This document shows, piece after piece, positions 24,884 through 34,551 of a stretch of DNA of 43,515 nt. The DNA is taken from assembly GCF_000735365.1 (NCBI RefSeq), contig NZ_JMPL01000027.1, forward strand, positions 1-43,515, given 5' to 3'. The number at the start of each line of letters is the position of its first letter. The stretch's first letter is position 1. The DNA is from Kluyvera ascorbata ATCC 33433. Its GTDB lineage: Bacteria; Pseudomonadota; Gammaproteobacteria; Enterobacterales; Enterobacteriaceae. The notes under the pieces were generated by a model. The model was not told the origin of the DNA. It searched no databases and saw only the letters and a list, made by a program, of their open reading frames with translations. The translations under genes and the position numbers were made by a program.

Positions 24884-27724
24884 ATGACGCCGCTTTCTTC
24901 GCAGTTACAGCAGCACTGGCAAACGCTCGTTGAGCGAGCCCCGGATGATTTTCCTATCGGGTCGCTTGGCGTTGAAGCGCAGGCTGTTTTCACCTTTAGT
25001 GATTTTGTTCAGCAAAGTGTAACGGCGCACCCCGAGTGGCTGGCGTCGTTAGAAAGCGACCCGCCGCAGGCGGATGAGTGGCGGCAATATGCGGGTTGGC
25101 TCCAGGCGGAGCTGGCTGAGGTGTACGATGAAACGGCGCTGATGCGCGTCTTGCGGCTGTTTCGCCGCCGGGTGATGGTACGCATTGCCTGGGCGCAGGC
25201 GCTGTCGCAGGTCTCCGAAGAAGATACGCTCCAGCAGTTGAGCCATCTGGCGGAAACGCTGATCGTCAACGCGCGCAACTGGCTCTACGAGGCCTGCTGT
25301 CGCGATTGGGGCACGCCGTGCAGCGCGGATGGTGTGCCGCAGCCGCTGCTGATCCTCGGGATGGGCAAGCTGGGCGGCGGAGAGCTGAATTTCTCCTCCG
25401 ATATCGACCTGATCTTTGCCTGGCCAGAACACGGCAGTACCCAGGGCGGGCGTCGCGAACTGGATAACGCCCAGTTCTTTACCCGCCTCGGCCAGCGCCT
25501 GATTAAGGTGCTGGATCAACCGACGCAGGACGGTTTCGTCTACCGCGTTGATATGCGCCTGCGGCCGTTTGGCGACAGCGGCCCGCTGGTGCTGAGCTTT
25601 GCCGCGCTGGAAGATTATTACCAGGAGCAGGGGCGTGACTGGGAGCGCTATGCCATGGTTAAAGCGCGGATCATGGGCGATGACGACGGCGTGTACACCA
25701 GCGAGCTGCGGGCCATGCTGCGGCCGTTTGTCTTCCGCCGCTATATCGACTTTAGCGTGATCCAGTCGCTGCGTAATATGAAAGGGATGATCACCCGCGA
25801 AGTACGCCGCCGGGGTTTGAAAGATAACATCAAGCTTGGCGCGGGCGGCATTCGCGAAATCGAGTTTATCGTTCAGGTCTTTCAGCTGATCCGCGGCGGG
25901 CGTGAGCCGACGCTGCAAAGCCGCTCGCTGCTGCCAACGCTCAAAGCCATTGAAGCCCTGAATCTGCTGTCGGAAACCGACGCGCAGGCGCTGCGTGAGG
26001 CGTATCTATTCTTACGCCGCCTTGAAAACCTGCTGCAAAGCATCAACGACGAACAGACGCAGACGCTGCCTGGCGATGACCTCAACCGCGCCCGTCTGGC
26101 GTGGGGAATGCATTTTTCCGATTGGGCCTCGCTGACCGAGCGGCTGGATACTTTGATGGCGGAAGTGCGTCGCGTCTTTAACGAGCTTATCGGCGACGAT
26201 GAAGAGCCCTCGCAGGAAGAACAGCTTTCGGAGTCCTGGCGTGAGCTATGGCAGGATACCCTGCAGGAAGATGATTCTCCGTCGGGGCTGGTGCATCTGA
26301 GCAACGACGACCGCCACCGCGTGCTGTCGCAGATTGCCGACTTCCGTAAAGAACTGGATAAGCGCACCATTGGCCCGCGTGGGCGTCAGGTACTGGACTC
26401 GCTGATGCCGCATCTGCTGAGCGAAGTGTGCTCGCGTGAAGATGCCACGGTATTGCTTACGCGCATTACTCCGCTGCTGAGCGGCATTGTTACTCGTACC
26501 ACTTACCTCGAACTATTAAGCGAATACCCCGGCACCTTAAAGCATCTTATCCGCCTGTGCGCCGCGTCGCCGATGGTGGCAAGCCAGCTTGCGCGCTACC
26601 CGCTGCTGCTGGATGAGCTGCTTGACCCGAACACGCTCTATCAGCCGACGGCGACCGATGCTTATCGTGACGAGCTGCGTCAGTATCTGCTGCGCGTACC
26701 GGAAGAGGACGAAGAGCAGCAGCTGGAAGCCCTGCGTCAGTTTAAGCAGGCGCAGTTGCTGCACATTGCCGCCGCCGATATCGCCGGTACGTTGCCGGTG
26801 ATGAAGGTCAGCGACCACTTAACCTGGCTTGCGGAAGCGATGATTGATGCCGTGGTCCAGCAGGCGTGGGTGCAGATGGTGGCGCGCTATGGACAGCCAA
26901 CCCATCTTCGGGAGCGTCACGGGCGCGGGTTTGCAGTGATTGGTTACGGCAAGCTCGGCGGATGGGAGCTGGGCTATAGCTCAGATTTGGATCTGGTCTT
27001 CCTGCACGACTGCCCGATGGACGCCATGACCGACGGCGAACGGGAAATCGACGGTCGTCAGTTCTATCTGCGTCTGGCGCAGCGCATTATGCACCTGTTC
27101 AGCACGCGTACTTCGTCTGGCATTCTGTATGAAGTCGATGCGCGTCTGCGCCCCTCCGGCGCGGCGGGTATGCTGGTAACCACCGCTGAATCGTTTGCTG
27201 ATTATCAGCAAAACGAAGCGTGGACTTGGGAGCATCAGGCGCTGGTGCGCGCCCGCGTGGTCTACGGCGACCCGCAGCTGCAGCAGCAGTTCGACGAGAT
27301 CCGTCGACGTATTCTGACCACTTCGCGTGAAAGCGCGGCGCTGCAAACCGAAGTGCGCGAGATGCGTGAAAAAATGCGCGCGCATCTGGGCGGCAAGCAG
27401 CGCGACCGTTTTGATATTAAAACCGATGCGGGTGGGATAACGGATATTGAATTTATCACCCAGTATCTGGTGCTGCGCTATGCCCACGAGAAGCCGAAGC
27501 TGACCCGTTGGTCGGATAACGTGCGGATTCTCGAACTGCTAGCGCAAAACGACATTATGGACGAGCACGAAGCACAGGCACTCACCCGTGCCTACACCAC
27601 GTTGCGCGATGCGTTACATCACCTGGCGCTTCAGGAGCTGCCGGGAAATGTCGATTTATCAAGCTTCGTGCGGGAGCGTGAACTAGTCAGTGCCAGTTGG
27701 CAGAAGTGGCTGGTTCAACCGTGA
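24884..27724 (+). CDS. glnE: Glutamine synthetase adenylyltransferase/deadenylase GlnE
   Basis: A 946-residue bifunctional enzyme, the E. coli length. The deadenylylase (AR) half has [20 protein letters not shown] with the metal-binding DxD near residue 171, and the adenylylase (AT) half repeats the motif as [20 protein letters not shown] near residue 700. They are joined by a helical linker that binds PII (GlnB). Together they switch glutamine synthetase off and on according to nitrogen state. hldE follows 47 bases downstream. Confidence 0.97.
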   Translation: MTPLSSQLQQHWQTLVERAPDDFPIGSLGVEAQAVFTFSDFVQQSVTAHPEWLASLESDPPQADEWRQYAGWLQAELAEVYDETALMRVLRLFRRRVMVRIAWAQALSQVSEEDTLQQLSHLAETLIVNARNWLYEACCRDWGTPCSADGVPQPLLILGMGKLGGGELNFSSDIDLIFAWPEHGSTQGGRRELDNAQFFTRLGQRLIKVLDQPTQDGFVYRVDMRLRPFGDSGPLVLSFAALEDYYQEQGRDWERYAMVKARIMGDDDGVYTSELRAMLRPFVFRRYIDFSVIQSLRNMKGMITREVRRRGLKDNIKLGAGGIREIEFIVQVFQLIRGGREPTLQSRSLLPTLKAIEALNLLSETDAQALREAYLFLRRLENLLQSINDEQTQTLPGDDLNRARLAWGMHFSDWASLTERLDTLMAEVRRVFNELIGDDEEPSQEEQLSESWRELWQDTLQEDDSPSGLVHLSNDDRHRVLSQIADFRKELDKRTIGPRGRQVLDSLMPHLLSEVCSREDATVLLTRITPLLSGIVTRTTYLELLSEYPGTLKHLIRLCAASPMVASQLARYPLLLDELLDPNTLYQPTATDAYRDELRQYLLRVPEEDEEQQLEALRQFKQAQLLHIAAADIAGTLPVMKVSDHLTWLAEAMIDAVVQQAWVQMVARYGQPTHLRERHGRGFAVIGYGKLGGWELGYSSDLDLVFLHDCPMDAMTDGEREIDGRQFYLRLAQRIMHLFSTRTSSGILYEVDARLRPSGAAGMLVTTAESFADYQQNEAWTWEHQALVRARVVYGDPQLQQQFDEIRRRILTTSRESAALQTEVREMREKMRAHLGGKQRDRFDIKTDAGGITDIEFITQYLVLRYAHEKPKLTRWSDNVRILELLAQNDIMDEHEAQALTRAYTTLRDALHHLALQELPGNVDLSSFVRERELVSASWQKWLVQP

Positions 27725-27771
27725 AATGTGCTATTATCGCGCCAAAATTTTGATTCTCTCAGGAGACAAGA

Positions 27772-29205
27772 ATGAAAGTAACGCTGCCGGAATTTGAACG
27801 CGCAGGAGTGATGGTGGTTGGCGACGTCATGCTGGATCGCTATTGGTATGGCCCAACCAGCCGTATTTCCCCGGAAGCCCCGGTCCCCGTAGTGAAGGTG
27901 GAAACTATAGAAGAACGCCCGGGCGGCGCGGCAAACGTGGCGATGAACATTGCGTCCCTGGGGGCAGGTTCACGTCTGGTCGGTCTGACCGGTATCGATG
28001 ATGCCGCACGCGCATTGAATAAAGCGCTGGCCGACGTCAACGTGAAATGTGACTTCGTTTCCGTACCGACGCACCCGACGATCACCAAGCTGCGCGTACT
28101 GTCGCGTAATCAGCAGTTGATTCGTCTGGACTTTGAAGAAGGCTTTGCCGGCGTTGATCCACAGCCGCTGCATGACCGCATTCAGAGCAGTTTGCCGAGC
28201 GTAGGCGCACTGGTACTGTCTGACTACGCTAAAGGCGCGCTGGAAAGCGTTCAGCAGATGATTCAGCTGGCGCGCAAAGCAAATGTGCCAGTTCTTATCG
28301 ATCCGAAGGGCACCAATTTCGAACGCTATCGTGGCGCAACGCTGCTGACGCCGAACCTCTCTGAGTTTGAAGCGGTGGTTGGTAAGTGCAAGGACGAAGC
28401 GGAGATCGTTGAACGGGGCATGAAGCTGATTGCTGATTACGATCTCGCTGCGCTGCTGGTGACACGTTCCGAGCAGGGTATGACGCTGCTGCAGCCGGGC
28501 AAAGCGCCGTTGCATCAGCCAACGCAGGCTCAGGAAGTGTACGATGTGACCGGTGCAGGCGATACCGTTATCGGTGTACTGGCGGCGACGTTGGCCTCTG
28601 GCAAAACGCTGGAAGAGGCCTGCTTCTTTGCTAACGCTGCGGCGGGTGTCGTTGTGGGCAAACTGGGTACTTCTACCGTTTCGCCAATCGAACTGGAGAA
28701 TGCTGTGCGCGGTCGCGCGGATACCGGTTTTGGCGTAATGAGCGAAGAAGAGCTGAAAAATGCGGTTGCCGCTGCCCGTCGTCGTGGCGAGAAAGTGGTG
28801 ATGACCAACGGCGTGTTCGATATTCTGCACGCGGGGCACGTCTCCTATCTGGCTAACGCGCGTAAGTTGGGCGATCGTCTGATTGTTGCGGTAAACAGCG
28901 ACGCTTCTACCAAACGTCTGAAAGGTGAAACCCGCCCGGTTAACCCGCTGGATCAGCGCATGATTGTGTTGGGCGCGCTGGAGTCCGTGGACTGGGTCGT
29001 ATCGTTTGAAGAAGACACCCCGCAGCGTCTGATTGCCGAGATCCTGCCGGATCGTCTGGTCAAAGGCGGCGACTATAAGCCAGAGCAAATTGCCGGTAGC
29101 GAAGAAGTGTGGGCGAATGGCGGTGAAGTGCTGGTGCTGAACTTTGAAGATGGTTGTTCTACGACCAATATTATCAAGAAGATTCAGAAAGATAGCGAGA
29201 AGTAG
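27772..29205 (+). CDS. hldE: Bifunctional heptose-7-P kinase / heptose-1-P adenylyltransferase HldE
   Basis: A 477-residue protein (E. coli 477). The N-terminal ribokinase-type domain (1 to about 318) has [15 protein letters not shown] and the anion hole [11 protein letters not shown]. The C-terminal nucleotidyltransferase domain has [16 protein letters not shown] at about residue 344. It makes ADP-heptose precursors for the lipopolysaccharide inner core. Strong ribosome-binding site CAGGAGACAAG. Followed by a hairpin-rich gap and the convergent ubiK. Confidence 0.97.
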   Translation: MKVTLPEFERAGVMVVGDVMLDRYWYGPTSRISPEAPVPVVKVETIEERPGGAANVAMNIASLGAGSRLVGLTGIDDAARALNKALADVNVKCDFVSVPTHPTITKLRVLSRNQQLIRLDFEEGFAGVDPQPLHDRIQSSLPSVGALVLSDYAKGALESVQQMIQLARKANVPVLIDPKGTNFERYRGATLLTPNLSEFEAVVGKCKDEAEIVERGMKLIADYDLAALLVTRSEQGMTLLQPGKAPLHQPTQAQEVYDVTGAGDTVIGVLAATLASGKTLEEACFFANAAAGVVVGKLGTSTVSPIELENAVRGRADTGFGVMSEEELKNAVAAARRRGEKVVMTNGVFDILHAGHVSYLANARKLGDRLIVAVNSDASTKRLKGETRPVNPLDQRMIVLGALESVDWVVSFEEDTPQRLIAEILPDRLVKGGDYKPEQIAGSEEVWANGGEVLVLNFEDGCSTTNIIKKIQKDSEK

Positions 29206-29217
29206 TGCGCTAAATTT

Positions 29218-29268
29218 CCCCCTCACCCTAACCCTCCCCCCGTGGGGGATAGGGCCGGGGTGAGGGGG
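29218..29268. terminator. GC-rich palindrome between hldE and ubiK
   Basis: CCCCCTCACCC (29218-29228) faces GGGGTGAGGGGG (29257-29268) with an inner CCCCC/GGGGG pair. This C-rich palindrome is a dispersed type in Enterobacter and relatives. Its place between convergent genes suggests it ends both transcripts, although it lacks a T-tract. Confidence 0.5.
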
Positions 29269-29276
29269 CTGTATTC

Positions 29277-29546
29277 TTACTCTTTGTCGTCTACGACCGG
29301 TGCCGCAGCGCGGTTTTCCAGCTCGCTAATCCGCTGTTCCAGCAGCGCCAGCTTCTCACGTGTACGCAGCAGAACCTGAGTCTGCACGTCAAACTCTTCA
29401 CGGCTCACCACATCAAGACGCGTCAGCTGTGACTGGATCACCTGACGAACTTTCTTTTCAATATCATCCCCGAACTCACGCAGGCCTTTCGGCATGGATT
29501 CGTGGACCTGGCGGGCGATTTGTTCAATTTTTTTCGGGTCGATCAT
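29277..29546 (-). CDS. ubiK: Ubiquinone biosynthesis accessory factor UbiK
   Basis: An 89-residue protein (E. coli YqiC/UbiK 96). It begins [20 protein letters not shown] and has a C-terminal coiled coil ([20 protein letters not shown]). UbiK binds UbiJ and the aerobic ubiquinone-synthesis complex. The open frame extends 29 codons further, but this ATG matches the family. The tail after the coiled coil is shorter than in E. coli and ends in VVDDKE. Divergent from ribB. Confidence 0.93.
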   Translation of the reverse strand: MIDPKKIEQIARQVHESMPKGLREFGDDIEKKVRQVIQSQLTRLDVVSREEFDVQTQVLLRTREKLALLEQRISELENRAAAPVVDDKE

Positions 29547-29632
29547 CTCTTGTTCCCTGATTCTGTCGGCATGAACGTTATTGTAGTGTCTTATCCCGGT
29601 GCGATAAACCAGAATTGTTCGAAGCTTATGCA

Positions 29633-29661
29633 TTGCCGAAGATAGTCATTGGCGTTATAGT
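29633..29661 (+). promoter_or_regulatory. Promoter of ribB
   Basis: TTGCCG (29633-29638) and TATAGT (29656-29661) are exactly 17 bases apart, placing the start at about 29668, just before the riboswitch. Confidence 0.75.
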
Positions 29662-29670
29662 AAGTACGCT

Positions 29671-29939
29671 TATTCTCAGGGCGGGGCGAAATTCCCCACC
29701 GGCGGTAAATCAGCAACATCCAAAGAAGTTCGCGTTGCAGCAAGGCGGCAACTGAGCGAGTCACCAGGAGTTTAGTCAACTAAATGACTGGTGTGAGCGA
29801 AGGCAGCCAACGCAGCGGCAGCGTGAAATTCGAAGGATTGGCTGAAAGCCCGCGAGCGCTTCCTATGAACATGGGAAGGTCAGCAGATCCGGTGTAATTC
29901 CGGGGCCGACGGTTAGAGTCCGGATGGGAGAGAGTAACG
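29671..29939 (+). promoter_or_regulatory. FMN riboswitch (RFN element) of ribB
   Basis: The conserved core is complete: CTCAGGGCGGGGCGAAATTC, CCACCGGCGGTAAATC, GAAAGCCCGCGAGCG, CAGCAGATCCGGTGTAATTC, CGGGGCCGACGGTTAGAGTC, CGGATGGGAGAGAGTAACG. FMN binding lowers ribB expression. The element is about 270 nt instead of roughly 150 in E. coli because an ERIC-like sequence of some 125 bases sits between GGTAAATC and GAAAGCCCGCG, in the variable arm. The downstream 29940-30045 contains the expression platform before the ribosome-binding site GAGG. Confidence 0.95.
29716..29842 (+). repeat. ERIC-like sequence inside the FMN riboswitch
   Basis: The insert has GCAAGGCGGCAA, GAGCGAGTCACCAGGAG, the central palindrome TTTAGTCAACTAAA, TGACTGGTGTGAGCGA and GCCAACGCAG. 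These blocks occur in the same order in the ERIC at 17597-17724 read on the minus strand (CAAGGCGGCAA, GGAGCTTACATAAGTAAG, GGGGTGAACGAA, GGCCAACGCAG). It forms one long imperfect hairpin, so it can extend a riboswitch stem without breaking the core. The ends are approximate. Confidence 0.75.
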
Positions 29940-30045
29940 ATTCAGTTGGGTCAAGAGCCCGCTCGCGTTATCCATTTGCCGTTTATCGGCACTCCTAAGA
30001 CTGCCCTGATTCTGGTAACCATAATATTAATGAGGTTTTTTTACC

Positions 30046-30699
30046 ATGAATCAGACGCTACTTTCCTCTTTTGGTACTCCGTTCGAACGCGTTGAAAACG
30101 CGCTGATTGCTCTGCGCGAAGGTCGCGGTGCGATGGTGCTGGACGACGAAGATCGCGAGAACGAAGGCGACATGATCTTTGCCGCCGAAAACATGACCGT
30201 TGAACAAATGGCGCTGACTATCCGTCACGGTAGCGGCATCGTTTGTCTGTGTCTCACCGACGAACGTCGTAAACAGTTGGATCTGCCGATGATGGTAGAA
30301 AACAACACCAGCGCTTACGGCACCGGCTTTACCGTCACTATCGAAGCGGCTCACGGCGTGACCACCGGCGTTTCCGCCGCTGACCGTCTGACTACCGTTC
30401 GCGCGGCAATTGCCGACAACGCGAAACCTTCCGACCTGAACCGTCCTGGCCACGTTTTCCCACTGCGCGCGCAGCCGGGTGGCGTGCTGACCCGTGGTGG
30501 TCACACGGAAGCGACGATCGACTTGGTTTCTCTGGCAGGTTTTAAACCGGCTGGCGTACTGTGTGAACTGACCAACGACGACGGCACCATGGCGCGTGCG
30601 CCAGAATGCATCAAGTTTGCGAAAGAACACAATATGGCGCTGGTCACCATTGAAGACCTGGTGGCATACCGTCGTGAGCACGAGCGTAAAGCCAGCTGA
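30046..30699 (+). CDS. ribB: 3,4-dihydroxy-2-butanone 4-phosphate synthase RibB
   Basis: A 217-residue enzyme, the E. coli length. It converts ribulose 5-phosphate to the four-carbon unit of riboflavin and formate. The acidic active-site loop [11 protein letters not shown] (about residues 35-45) and [14 protein letters not shown] (about 148-161) are diagnostic. It stands alone after an FMN riboswitch, so it is under feedback control. Terminator 20 bases after the stop. Convergent to zupT. Confidence 0.98.
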   Translation: MNQTLLSSFGTPFERVENALIALREGRGAMVLDDEDRENEGDMIFAAENMTVEQMALTIRHGSGIVCLCLTDERRKQLDLPMMVENNTSAYGTGFTVTIEAAHGVTTGVSAADRLTTVRAAIADNAKPSDLNRPGHVFPLRAQPGGVLTRGGHTEATIDLVSLAGFKPAGVLCELTNDDGTMARAPECIKFAKEHNMALVTIEDLVAYRREHERKAS

Positions 30700-30718
30700 T
30701 TTTAGCGGCCTACGTGAT

Positions 30719-30752
30719 AAAGCCCGGTTTGCGATACGCACCGGGCTTTTTT
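30719..30752 (+). terminator. Terminator between ribB and zupT
   Basis: AAAGCCCGGT (30719-30728) pairs with ACCGGGCTTT (from 30740) and is followed by a run of T. The A-run on the other side allows use from zupT as well. Confidence 0.85.
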
Positions 30753-30763
30753 ATTGTCTGTCG

Positions 30764-31537
30764 TCAGCCAATGCCCATCGATTGCAGAATCACCAGGCTC
30801 ATTCCCATCACCGACATTCCGCACAGGACGCCGTAGCTTGGGTTATTGTTAGGGTCTATTTCTTTGGCCAGCGGCATGAGTTCATCCACGGAAAGGGCGA
30901 CCATAATCCCGGCGACCGCCGCCATAATCGAGGCCATCAGCACCGGTGACACCATGCTGCCGAGAATCGCCCACGCCAGCACGCCGCCCAGTATTTCCGC
31001 CATACCGGAAATCCCCGCCCAGAAAACCGCTTTACGCTTTGAACCCGTTGCGGCATACACCGGCCCGGCGACCGCCAGCCCTTCAGGAATATTGTGCAGT
31101 GCTACGGCGAGTGCGATACCAAAGCCTAGCTCGAGATTGTTGCTGGCAGTGACGAAGGTCGCGATGCCTTCCGGGAAGTTGTGCAGGCTGATGCCAAGGG
31201 TCAGCAGAACGGCGGTGCGGCGAATATTGCGCGGCAGCGGCTGGGTGTTTTTCTGCATCAAATCCTGCGGATGCGCGTGCGGTAGGGCGCGATCGAGCGC
31301 AAAGTAGCCCAGTAACCCCACCACAAACATGCCATAGCCTAGCATCGGTGACATGCCTTCCGCGCTCAGCGCAGCAGGCAACATCTCCATCAGGGAAATA
31401 AGCAGCATGATCCCGGCAGCAAAGCCGAGTGAAAAGGCGAGTACCCGGTTGGACGGTTTTTGCCCGATTACCCCGAGAATTGCACCGATAAAGGTGGCAG
31501 CTCCTGCCAGTAATGTCAGAATCAGCGGTACCGACAT
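30764..31537 (-). CDS. zupT: ZIP-family metal transporter ZupT
   Basis: A 257-residue inner-membrane protein, the length of E. coli ZupT, which imports zinc, iron and manganese. Eight hydrophobic segments are visible, and the ZIP metal-path motifs HNFPEG (about residue 118) and HNIPEG (about 147) are intact. The loop between segments 3 and 4 has a short His-rich part (PHAHPQD). TAAGGAGTAAGCG precedes the ATG. A perfect Fur-type palindrome directly upstream suggests repression by iron-loaded Fur. Confidence 0.96.
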   Translation of the reverse strand: MSVPLILTLLAGAATFIGAILGVIGQKPSNRVLAFSLGFAAGIMLLISLMEMLPAALSAEGMSPMLGYGMFVVGLLGYFALDRALPHAHPQDLMQKNTQPLPRNIRRTAVLLTLGISLHNFPEGIATFVTASNNLELGFGIALAVALHNIPEGLAVAGPVYAATGSKRKAVFWAGISGMAEILGGVLAWAILGSMVSPVLMASIMAAVAGIMVALSVDELMPLAKEIDPNNNPSYGVLCGMSVMGMSLVILQSMGIG

Positions 31538-31549
31538 CGCTTACTCCTT

Positions 31550-31566
31550 ATGATAATGATTATCAT
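31550..31566. promoter_or_regulatory. Fur-box-like palindrome upstream of zupT
   Basis: ATGATAAT, one G, then ATTATCAT: a perfect 8-1-8 inverted repeat containing the 7-1-7 Fur half-sites TGATAAT and ATTATCA. It lies 13 bases before the zupT ATG, close to the ribosome-binding site, and 167 bases before ygiD. Confidence 0.7.
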
Positions 31567-31732
31567 TCATGATATTGAAAATCGTCGCGGCTGGCGAGAG
31601 GCGACGTTAATCTTTACTTCATCCTTACATTCAAATTTTCTGAAGATCATCATCACGCTTATCTGAGTTTATCCTCACTGAAAACAGGTTAATGTGGTGT
31701 TATTCAATTATTCCCTCTGGAAGGATAACATC

Positions 31733-32521
31733 ATGTCTCGTAGCCGAATGCCAGCACTGTTTTTAGGTCACGGTAGCCCGATGAACGTACTGGAAGATAA
31801 CCTCTATACCCGTACCTGGCAGCACCTGGGCGAAACCTTACCGCGTCCGAAAGCGATCGTGGTGGTGTCTGCGCACTGGTTTACCCGCGGCACGGGCGTG
31901 ACGGCGATGGAAACCCCGAAAACGATTCATGATTTCGGCGGCTTTCCGCAGGCGCTTTACGATACCCATTACCCGGCTCCGGGCTCCCCGGCGCTGGCGC
32001 AGAAGCTGGTAGAGCTGCTGGCTCCTGTTCCGGTGGCGCTGGACAAAGAAGCCTGGGGCTTTGACCACGGCTCCTGGGGCGTGCTGATTAAGATGTACCC
32101 GAATGCGGATATCCCTATGGTGCAGCTGAGTATCGACAGCACAAAACCGGCGGCGTGGCACTTTGAAATGGGTCGTAAGCTGGCAAGCCTGCGTGATGAA
32201 GGCATCATGCTGGTGGCGAGTGGCAACGTTGTGCATAACTTGCGTACGGCGAAATGGCACGGTGATTCAACGCCTTATCCATGGGCGACATCGTTCAACG
32301 ATTATGTGAAGGCAAACCTGGGCTGGAAAGGGCCGGTAGACCAGCATCCGCTGGTGAACTATCTGTCACACGAAGGCGGTTCGCTGTCGAACCCAACGGC
32401 GGATCACTTCCTGCCGCTGCTTTATGTGCTGGGTGCCTGGGATGGCGAAGAGCCCATCACGATCCCGGTAGACGGTATCGAAATGGGCTCCCTGAGTATG
32501 CTGTCGGTATTAATCGGCTAG
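31733..32521 (+). CDS. ygiD: LigB-type extradiol dioxygenase YgiD
   Basis: A 262-residue protein of the class III extradiol dioxygenase family; E. coli YgiD is a DOPA 4,5-dioxygenase. LFLGHGSPMN near residue 8, SAHWFTRG near 46 and the later ASGNVVHNL supply the metal-binding histidines. An earlier in-frame ATG at 31694 exists, but AAGGATAACATC stands just before this one. The gene is divergent from zupT across the Fur-type site and convergent with ygiC. No partner pathway genes are near. Confidence 0.93.
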   Translation: MSRSRMPALFLGHGSPMNVLEDNLYTRTWQHLGETLPRPKAIVVVSAHWFTRGTGVTAMETPKTIHDFGGFPQALYDTHYPAPGSPALAQKLVELLAPVPVALDKEAWGFDHGSWGVLIKMYPNADIPMVQLSIDSTKPAAWHFEMGRKLASLRDEGIMLVASGNVVHNLRTAKWHGDSTPYPWATSFNDYVKANLGWKGPVDQHPLVNYLSHEGGSLSNPTADHFLPLLYVLGAWDGEEPITIPVDGIEMGSLSMLSVLIG

Positions 32522-32524
32522 CAA

Positions 32525-33685
32525 TTATTCAACGAAAATGTGGGGATAGAAGCGTGACAGATCCTGCGTGATCAGCGCTCTGTCCTCACGAATGCCAATC
32601 CCGGCCGGTTCGTCGTTAATCAGCCAACTGCCAATCAACATGTAGCTATCACCAAACTTCGGCAGCGGATGGAACTGCTGCACAATCATTCCTTCTTCGC
32701 CGTAAGGCCCTTCCACCTGCTCGATGGTTTTGCCGTTCTCAACGATCGAAATGTTGGCGCCTTCGCGGGAGAAGATCGGCTTCACCACGAATTTGTCCAT
32801 CTCCGGATGATTGTCTTCGGCAAAGTAGGCCGGCAGCAGGTTCGGGTGATCCGGGAACATTTCCCACAGCAGCGGCAGCAGCGCTTTGTTAGAGATAATG
32901 CTCTTCCAGGCCGGCTCCAGCCAGCGCACGCCAGCGTCTTCGAGCTTGGTGGAGAACATCTCGCGCAGCATGTATTCCCACGGGTAGAGCTTGAACAGGT
33001 TACTGATAACCTGATCCTGAAGATCGGTAAACTGACCTTTCTCGCCCAGACCGATCTCATCAATATAGAGGAACTCGGTCGCCACGCCCGCTTCAGCGGC
33101 GCAGTCTTGCAGGTATTGCACGGTACCGCGATCTTCTACGGTGTCCTGACAGCAGGTCAGGTGCAGTAGCTGGAAACCGTGCTGTTCGCGCAGCACGTTG
33201 AAGCGCTCGATGATCTTTTCCTGCAGGCTGTTGAACTGATCGCTGCCTTCTGGCAGGTTGCCTGCGTTGATCTGATCTTCAAGCCAGATCCACTGGAAGA
33301 ACGCGGCTTCGTACAGTGAGGTTGGGGTATCGGCGTTATTTTCCAGCAGCTTCGGTTCACCGGTGCCATCCCACGCGAGATCGAGGCGCGAGTAGAGCGA
33401 CGGCTGCTGTGTTTGCCATGATTGGCGCACGAAGGTCCAGGTGTGCTTCGGAATGCGGAACTTCGCCATCAGCTCATCGCTGGCGATGACGCGCTCAACC
33501 ACTTTCAGGCACAGCTGATGCAGTTCAGCGGTGACTTCTTCCAGTTTTTCAACCTGCGCCAGCGTCAGCTTGTAGTAGGCTTCTTCGCTCCAGTACGGCT
33601 CGCCGTACATGGTGTGAAAGTTGAAGCCGTACTCCGTCGCCTTTTCACGCCAGTCCGGGCGTTCAGTAATGCTGATTCTTTCCAT
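32525..33685 (-). CDS. ygiC: ATP-grasp acid-amine ligase YgiC
   Basis: A 386-residue protein, the E. coli length, related to the C-terminal synthetase domain of glutathionylspermidine synthetase (ATP-grasp). Visible family blocks include [20 protein letters not shown] near residue 100 and [19 protein letters not shown] near 295, where ATP binds. No true glutathionylspermidine synthetase activity is established for YgiC. ygiB ends five bases upstream, and both follow tolC on the same strand, as in E. coli. Confidence 0.94.
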   Translation of the reverse strand: MERISITERPDWREKATEYGFNFHTMYGEPYWSEEAYYKLTLAQVEKLEEVTAELHQLCLKVVERVIASDELMAKFRIPKHTWTFVRQSWQTQQPSLYSRLDLAWDGTGEPKLLENNADTPTSLYEAAFFQWIWLEDQINAGNLPEGSDQFNSLQEKIIERFNVLREQHGFQLLHLTCCQDTVEDRGTVQYLQDCAAEAGVATEFLYIDEIGLGEKGQFTDLQDQVISNLFKLYPWEYMLREMFSTKLEDAGVRWLEPAWKSIISNKALLPLLWEMFPDHPNLLPAYFAEDNHPEMDKFVVKPIFSREGANISIVENGKTIEQVEGPYGEEGMIVQQFHPLPKFGDSYMLIGSWLINDEPAGIGIREDRALITQDLSRFYPHIFVE

Positions 33686-33690
33686 GTTAA

Positions 33691-34371
33691 TTAGCCGCCC
33701 ATTGAACGGGTGGTGGTGCCTGATGCGCTACGCTGCATGGTGGACTGCTTGGCAACGGACTCACCGAAGCCGCCGCGGGTCACGGTGCTGGTGGTCGCCG
33801 GTTTTGGCGCCATAGCGGTTTTCGGTACGTTCATCGAACGACCCGGCTGCGCAGCACCATAATTTTTACCGCTGGCATCGGTGTACTTACCGTAGGCCGG
33901 GCTGGATGGATTCTTCGAGGTGAAGACCGGCTGCTGCTGGTAGCCACCCATGCCGCCGCTCATCATACGGCCCATCATGTAGCCCGCCATCAGCGGCATC
34001 CAGAAGCTGCCGCTGCTTTGAGCCTGCGCCTGGTTTTCACCGCTGGCTGGTGCCATGCCTGCCTGTGCAGGTGCCTGCTGACATTGGCCTTCGCCAAATT
34101 CAGCCACGCAGTCTTCACGGCTGGCGTATTTCGGCGCGGTACGTTCGGCTTCTTTCAGGGCGTTATCGAAGGTGGTTTTACACTCGGCGCTTTTGCCCGG
34201 ATTTGCCGCAGAGCAGTCGTCCGCGTTCTGATACAGCGTGACGGTTTCGTCAGTTTTTTCACAGCCCGCCAGCATGAATACCGCAGTAACGGCTAATGCG
34301 ACCGGAGTGAGGTGACGCGCGCCCCAGCTTTTACGAAAGGCGGCGTGTTGAATATTGTTCGTCCGTTTCAT
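33691..34371 (-). CDS. ygiB: DUF1190 lipoprotein YgiB
   Basis: A 226-residue protein (E. coli 223). The N-terminal segment ends in a lipobox-like LAGC at about residues 33-36, preceded by a basic stretch. The mature part is rich in Gln, Gly, Ser and Met ([20 protein letters not shown]) and ends TTTRSMGG. Function unknown; it accompanies tolC and ygiC and may serve the outer membrane. The open frame extends 12 codons further upstream, but [16 protein letters not shown] matches E. coli. Confidence 0.93.
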   Translation of the reverse strand: MKRTNNIQHAAFRKSWGARHLTPVALAVTAVFMLAGCEKTDETVTLYQNADDCSAANPGKSAECKTTFDNALKEAERTAPKYASREDCVAEFGEGQCQQAPAQAGMAPASGENQAQAQSSGSFWMPLMAGYMMGRMMSGGMGGYQQQPVFTSKNPSSPAYGKYTDASGKNYGAAQPGRSMNVPKTAMAPKPATTSTVTRGGFGESVAKQSTMQRSASGTTTRSMGG

Positions 34372-34502
34372 TGTGTTCTTCCTGGACCCAGTAGAGTGGT
34401 ATTGCAATAACGCTCAGGATAGTGGATGAGTGGTTGAAAATGAAGCGAAGAAGGGCGTAAAGCGGCGGATCTTTACGTTGCCTTACGTTAGCGCAAGAGA
34501 AT

Positions 34503-34535
34503 AAAAAAAGGGCCCGCATAAAGCGGACCCTTTTC
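34503..34535 (-). terminator. Terminator after tolC
   Basis: On the minus strand GGGTCCGC pairs with GCGGGCCC (one G-U pair) and is followed by a run of seven T. Some read-through is needed if ygiB and ygiC are co-transcribed with tolC. Confidence 0.8.
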
Positions 34536-34551
34536 GGTACGGCGTGAAGCC

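Noticed and set aside
27970-29226. 418-codon open frame antisense to hldE
   Set aside because: It lies wholly over hldE, shows no family motif, and is explained by GC-rich codon use.
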